A program made the translations under genes and the position numbers. This document shows positions 58,285 through 64,000 of a DNA stretch of 64,000 nt, piece by piece. The first letter of the stretch is position 1. Each line of letters begins with the position of its first letter. Source of the DNA: Magicicada septendecula (lineage: Eukaryota; Arthropoda; Insecta; Hemiptera; Cicadidae); assembly GCA_034769895.1 (NCBI GenBank), contig CM068367.1, forward strand, positions 690,794,268 to 690,858,267. The letters run 5' to 3'. Below the pieces are notes generated by a model. The model had not been told where the DNA came from. It was given only the letters and a program-made list of their open reading frames with translations, and did not search any database.

Positions 58285-58635
58285 TAGGCCCGCCAGTGAT
58301 TCCTGAACAGTCATCGGCGCAGACCCAATGTATGAATTACCCCCACTCAAAAAGTAATCGAGAGAGGAGAGTATGCGATAACAGTGTCTCTCTAACACGT
58401 ACAGTCCCTTCAAAAGAAAACTTGCACACTTTCTTTACCGTCAATTTCTTGCACACTTTGTGTCATCTCACTCCTCTTTGAAAATTATTTTTTTATTGTG
58501 CAACAACATATACACGCTACGAGAATAAAAAAAATCCTGCGACTTGGCCGGTATGATACACTACATAGTTGCGTTGAGTACATGGTATTGAATTTGTGTA
58601 ACTTTTTTATAATACTTACAATGTTGCAATATGCA

Positions 58636-58668
<33 letters not shown>

Positions 58669-61531
58669 CGAAAAGACGTTCTTTGTATGTATTTGTTTAT
58701 TAATTAATATAAACTCCCGTTAATTGTCTTTGAATAACGCTGTTTCGTTAAATAATTTTTAATTAATAATAAATTATTTAATTGGTTCGGTTTAAAAACG
58801 ATATCTTGTTTAAATAATTGTTGTTTATTTATATTTGATTAATTCATGTTTGTAATCCCCGTTAGTTGAATGTAAACAGCTTTGGAGACCTCTTGAAGTT
58901 CGTTCGGACTTCCGTTGAATTCTATCATCTGTGTATGTTATTGTGTAGTTTTGACAAAGTTATTTAAATAATTCAAACCTTCACGGACCTTTAGTGTTGT
59001 ACTAGAAGTTCAGTTGGTCTCAGTTTGTTTGTAAACTGTTAAGTTTTCATAAAACAGTATGACTGCACTGTTTGTGTTTAAGTGAGCACATTTGAATTTT
59101 ACCTGGGCGCCATTATGGAATTTCTGGTTAGTATTCCATAAAAAGAATTTATTTGAATAATAGAATAATTAATTTTTACTGAATTTAAATTATTTGTTGA
59201 TTGAGTGATTCAAATAATATCTTGAATTACTTTCCTTCTTATCTATTTATTTGATTCTGTTGGCGGTTCACTTGTCTGAATAGTAGCCAACTTAACTGGT
59301 TGCTTGCTTTGAATTCGCAACTCATTAATTGTTAAAAAAGAATTAATCACTTGTTTAAATAATTACTGACAATGTTTGTTAGTTCACAATTCATTTGTTT
59401 ATTGCTCACTATTTACTTGTTTCAAATAAATACATTCAAATTAATACTGCTAACGGATTACAAATCATCCGGCTTTCAACTATTTTGACCCAGTGGGTTT
59501 GCAATGATAACTCTAATAATAATCGATTGTTTGTTTAGAAATATTTCATACCTCAAGGGTGACTTCTTTTAAATTACAGGATAAAACGCCAATGCCTTGC
59601 GATACAATGCTATTACAAGAATCTAAATTAATAGGTTAGACACCTTTAATCATTGAAATCAGTTGACAAAAGTTCGTTTAACCTTGACAAATTTGATGTT
59701 AGTTACGGTAATGCTAATACATGAATTCTTATGGTCGGAATATTATTATTCCTCTAAATAAAATAAAGACAGTGCTTAGTACTTATGGTATTATGGTTTT
59801 TGCGTTAGTGTACAGGTGTATTATTTGTTATTCTGCTAACAACTTATTCATAAACACTGTAAATATATGGCACAGTACTCCCTGAATTATAATCTCATGG
59901 ATTATTTATTAACACACTTCACGATCTGGTACACTGATCATGATTTCACTGCACTGTTTACGCGTATGAACGATTATATTTTCTTGAATAATAAATTACT
60001 TGGTTAGGTATTGCACCTAACCTCGTTCTTTTAAATCGCACTTCTGGTAAAGATATCACTACTGGTTTCGATGCACTTTACTATATTTAAACGTCTTCCT
60101 TCTTGTTGATTAATAAATTTTGATGATAATTTTGGCCTGGATTCGTAGTGGAAATTGACAAAATGTGGTTTGTTTACACGTGCGTTTGTATATATACTTT
60201 TCGTAGATCACCGCTAGGCTGTGTTAACTGCTTTCTAAGGTAATTCCTGATTGGTTGAAAATGATGTCATGATGAGGTCATTCTATTTATAGCCATTACA
60301 TAATTGTATTGGAAGCATCAGTTTCGTTGTTGATATTGTGTCTTGGATTTATTCAAAATTCACAAAATGTATGATGCTAATGTTTATATCTCAGTTATTT
60401 TAAGTACAAATTAGGTTCTACTATTAGCATTGTATAGCTTGTTTCTTTCTCATTATTTTGACATGACTTTATGCCAGTTTGGTTATAGTTTTCATTAATA
60501 ATTTTTATTTTAATAATAGCCTATCCTAAATAATGCATTGTTTACAGGCATTGTCTGCTAAACGTTGCAGATCCGACTTTTAACTTTTTTCTTAATATTT
60601 ATTTAACTATCCTTAATTTCTATTCTGAACATAATTATTTGATTGAAATGAACATATTATTATTTATAAATGCTGTATCCAGGTGAACAATATTAATTAT
60701 TAATACGCGTACATATTGGTTGATTATCGATTATAAACTTCCTTACTTCACTATTCTTATTTCAACATTTCTTCTTATTTCTTATACTTATACAATTACT
60801 CATAGTATGGTGATTTACACCTTTATTGTTATTAATTTTATTATATCTCCCTATGTTTTGTAGGGTCTCTACATGATTCAGATTTTCATGATTTATTTGT
60901 GTCATCATTGGTTTGTTATTATTTCATTATAAGGTGTTCCTTGACTAATAGCACATCTCTTTACATATTTTATCTTCTCATAACATTCTCTAGATACATT
61001 TAGTTGTTACATTGATTGTTACCTTTAGCTCATTTCATTATTATAACTTATACAATTGGTTCTCTTATTATCTTTCATAGTTCATGATTAACAATAATAT
61101 CTTTCTTTATGTTTGCCATTCTAATTAGTACTTTGACATTATTCAGCCAATGTGCTGAATGAATGTGCTGTTTCTAATAATAATACATATTACAAATATC
61201 ATTCTTGTCATCTTTTATTTTACTTATTTTATTTTACTTGGTTTATTAAAGGTTTTACTAAGCTCACTTAACAGTCTATTTAGGAAACTTGTCTTGTCAA
61301 TTTGTCTCTGTCAATTTGTCTGTTTATGTTGTAGTGTCAAATTATGCAGATAGTAGATTTACTAGATTTACTACTGTTCACTTGAAGGTCTTCTCTCCTT
61401 TCATTCTTTAATGGTTTATAATTTTAACTATTACATTCTTCCTTATTACCTATACTTGGTTCTTACTTATATTTATTTTGGTATCATTCACTCTTCTGGT
61501 GGTTTTAATATTATGGAACGCTTTGTGACGT

Positions 61532-61534
<3 letters not shown>
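58285..61534. other. Gene-free block, T-rich, with a TA microsatellite
   Basis: No reading frame of note. A (TA) run lies at 58636-58663. From about 58.7 to 61.4 kb the + strand is T-rich like 48.1-50.4 kb, again opposite to the sense skew of the long-LTR elements. No terminal repeats identified. Confidence 0.35.
58636..58663. repeat. (TA)n microsatellite
   Basis: TA dinucleotides just right of the family C element. Confidence 0.9.

Positions 61535-61571
<37 letters not shown>
61535..61571. repeat. (TA)n microsatellite
   Basis: Uninterrupted TA dinucleotides, directly before a Penelope-type tail on the - strand. Confidence 0.95.
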
Positions 61572-61573
<2 letters not shown>

Positions 61574-61599
61574 CTTTAATATTTATATTAAATTTACCT

Positions 61600-61770
61600 C
61601 AAGATGTTTTTTCTATTTGGAACATGTTTCGAGAGTTCCTGTTCTCTCATCTTCAGCCTTCGCCATCTTGTTTCTGGTGAAGTATTTGTGTGTTGGCTGC
61701 TGGATGTTATTAAGGTTGTTTGTTGGTCTTTGGCAGCCAACACACAAATACTTCACCAGAAACAAGATGC
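61600..61770 (-). mobile_element. Penelope-type tail with 37-bp inverted repeat
   Basis: On the - strand 61655-61615 reads GGCTGAAGATGAGAG, then CTCTCGAAACATGTTCC, a hairpin tail (CTGA-GATGAG...CTCGAAAC) of the kind found at Penelope-like ends. Next to it, 61664-61700 and 61734-61770 are perfect inverted repeats of 37 bp around a 33-base spacer. No coding sequence. Confidence 0.45.
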
Positions 61771-63297
61771 AAAGGCACCAAAGTGTGTGTAAAATTTATA
61801 GTTATCCCCAGTGAAAAGATGACGTTAGAACATGCTATGCGAAGACAGTGCTAAATAACGTACAAAAAAATACGCAAATTACCCTAAGACGCTCAAATTA
61901 ATATAGTGAGTGCTTAATTGAATTAGCTATGATTTGTGCCATCTCGATTCCGTGCAAAACATTGCTATTTGCTAATAATTGCAAATAGATGAAAAGGTTC
62001 GGGAGTGGGAGCTGTCACGCGATATGTATGTATCGACAGGACGATTTTGGAGCCAACTGGCGTGGAATCTCGAGAGGGTATAAATTAAGGGTTCGACCAA
62101 AAACCCTTCTCTTCATTTCAAGACACAGTTGCAGTCGGACATGCTGTCCGTCGGCAAAACAGTTTTATTTTTATTTCTATTACAAGTCGCAGTAACGAAA
62201 GAAATAACGTTCGTTAAATTCACGACAATATTCCGGAAAAAGTAAATACCGAAATAGTAAGTCTACCAAGAGTATGTACGGAAAAACTACCAGAGCGACG
62301 AGGGATGCTGGACGTTAGAAGATTTTTAAGATCTACCTTGCAGCAGATAACAACTCTCTGATGAGGACCACACTGCTGGAGAGTGACGCTGGACTCTAGA
62401 CGTATCCAGGACCACGCCAGGACAGGAGGAATGGAAAACTAACTCTGGACAACGCTGGACCCCGGACAACAAGTCGTAAGATCATCAGAACTCGAGGTGA
62501 CATGCGTAATGCATTTTAAATGATTTTTAAAAAAAGAAAAAGAGCTCATAAAGACTATATAAAAAGACAGTAAATTAAAACAAAGAAAAATGTATACTTA
62601 GTAATAATATTGTAAACTGTAGATAAATGTTTAGTCGTAAGAATGAGCGATCGCATATAAAAAGAATTAATAAATGAAAGAGAATTTAAAGTAGAGAGAG
62701 TAGAGTATTATCAAAATAAATAGTAAACTGATTTGATATTTGAATTATAGAAAAGATTAATTTAAAGTTGAATATTAAAACAAATGCCAGTCTACAAGCA
62801 ATTAATATAAATTTAAATTGAATTTTAAACATTGGTATAGACTGAGCGAGTAGAGGTCTGATCTGAATTAAGAAAATTTATTTCAAAAAACATTTTAATT
62901 TTATATTTAATTAATAAACCAATTTATTAACTAGTCTAGATATAAGATTATTAACATGTTTAGATTAAGATTATTAACCTGTCTAGATAAAGAGATTTTT
63001 AAATATGTGTAACGCTGCATATCATAAGATATAAACATTTAATAATGAGCAATATCGTGACCGACAATTATTAATGATGTTTATGAATATTTATAATATT
63101 GAGTAAATAATAAATATGGATTTTAAATACTGATAAATAAAAATACTCTTATTATAGTTACACCTGGTATCATTATACAACCTGCATAAATTACAGTATA
63201 TCGAATTTATATTAAATATTATTGTATAGAATGGCTCCCAAAGAACGTGGGGCTATACAAATTAAATTACATATAAATTTGTACACATGTATCGTTG

Positions 63298-63298
<1 letters not shown>
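61771..63298. other. Spacer with a candidate TATA promoter at 62079
   Basis: TATAAATTA (62079-62087), then 'cttcatttcaagacacagtt' about 30 bases on as a possible initiator, about 400 bases of GC-richer sequence with repeated 'ctggac' words, and then AT-rich sequence. It could be the right half of a long LTR or an orphan promoter. No gene recognised. Confidence 0.3.

Positions 63299-63362
<64 letters not shown>
63299..63362. repeat. (TA)n(GA)n compound microsatellite
   Basis: About 16 TA units followed by about 15 GA units. Confidence 0.95.
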
Positions 63363-63365
<3 letters not shown>

Positions 63366-64000
63366 GTACACGTGTAACGAGCTAATATGTACTTTTCAAG
63401 CACAAATCGGAAACGATGATGTTGACTACCTTGTGGAGAAAAGTCAGATGACGTGGAAGATGCCAGCCCCGTGGCAATGTAATAATTGGTGATTTTGAAG
63501 AATAGATTAGTGGACCTTGGTCGAAAGATTAAAAGTAATTATAGACTTTTTCTTCACTATTTCATCTGAACTTTTATAACTAACCTGGATATTTTAATTC
63601 GGGAGCGAATGTCATGTATTTATAATAGATTTATGATTATTAAATTAAGCATTAATAAAACTGTTAAAAGTTTAATACAATTTAGACTGTTTTATTTTCC
63701 AGTGGTACATGTTAATCGTTTAATGTATAGACTCTTCTACTCAAAAGTCTACAATGAATTTAAAGACTGAAAATATCATTTGGCCTCCGAAACAACTATA
63801 AGAAAATCGGACAATCTTACGTAGGCATAGTGGAAAGGGGTCTGATATCTGCTTATTTTTGCTTACTTGGCGGGGGATATTTATTCTAAGACGACTAAAA
63901 GCATACTTACGTAATACTTGAACAACCCTAATGCTAATAAAGGAATTGAAAATTGAAATATACAAAAAAATTGTTAAATACGGAGCGTAAAACCGCGTAC
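63363..64000. other. AT-rich right edge without recognisable gene
   Basis: No domain, repeat end or sustained frame seen. Confidence 0.4.

Noticed and set aside
45034-64000. Third MDP1 exon with FFDDE
   Set aside because: No matching frame with splice sites seen by eye; probably beyond the window.

Overview
This is AT-rich nuclear DNA from an animal, most likely an arthropod and probably an insect. The grounds are an intron-bearing host gene, insect-type hAT, mariner, DD82E and Penelope-like transposons, and LTR elements primed by a tRNA-Lys-like site. The frequent 'taggcctac' word recalls some hemimetabolous insect genomes, but the order cannot be fixed from the window. There is no bacterial operon, CRISPR array, rRNA or convincing tRNA. 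Nearly everything recognisable is transposon-derived.

Layout. 1-1403: decayed DD82E-type (Sailor-like) DDE transposon. 1752-23886: a TA-flanked DNA transposon of unassigned superfamily with about 27-bp terminal inverted repeats. Its intron has been blown open by a 17.9-kb LTR-retroelement array (3095-20956) arranged LTR-internal-LTR-internal-LTR, with one ATAT target duplication around the whole array. Each LTR is about 3.07 kb. Each internal part carries a coiled-coil/gag/polyasparagine frame and no pol. Two Penelope-like palindromes sit in the first LTR, with 12-13-bp target duplications that can be proven against the empty sister LTRs.

24.9-31.1 kb is a graveyard: hAT, DDE and mariner fragments, a Penelope tail, a LINE reverse-transcriptase scrap and another hAT, followed by a 184-bp CA microsatellite. 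The only convincing host gene is on the + strand: two exons (33564-33624 and 44815-45033) of a magnesium-dependent phosphatase-1 (MDP1) homologue. They are separated by an 11.2-kb intron holding a LINE tail, a hAT C-terminus, a nearly intact hAT on the - strand (35646-38576) and a nearly intact hAT on the + strand (40104-43624) with 8-bp target duplications. Downstream come another hAT relic (46.2-46.8 kb) and a second relic of the TA-flanked transposon (47.3-47.7 kb).

48-64 kb holds T-rich blocks of unknown nature, a near-perfect 94-bp-arm Penelope-type palindrome (51461-51657), a second family of long-LTR, gag-only elements (51862-58284), a further hairpin at 61.6-61.8 kb and several TA/GA microsatellites.

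The most novel-looking system is the pair of long-LTR, pol-less elements. The two families differ in sequence but share about 3.1-kb LTRs, the same type of primer site, a coiled-coil-led ORF, and a repeated small hairpin of the form GTAAG-N5-CTTAC in the 3' noncoding part. These elements must borrow reverse transcriptase and integrase from a partner not present here.
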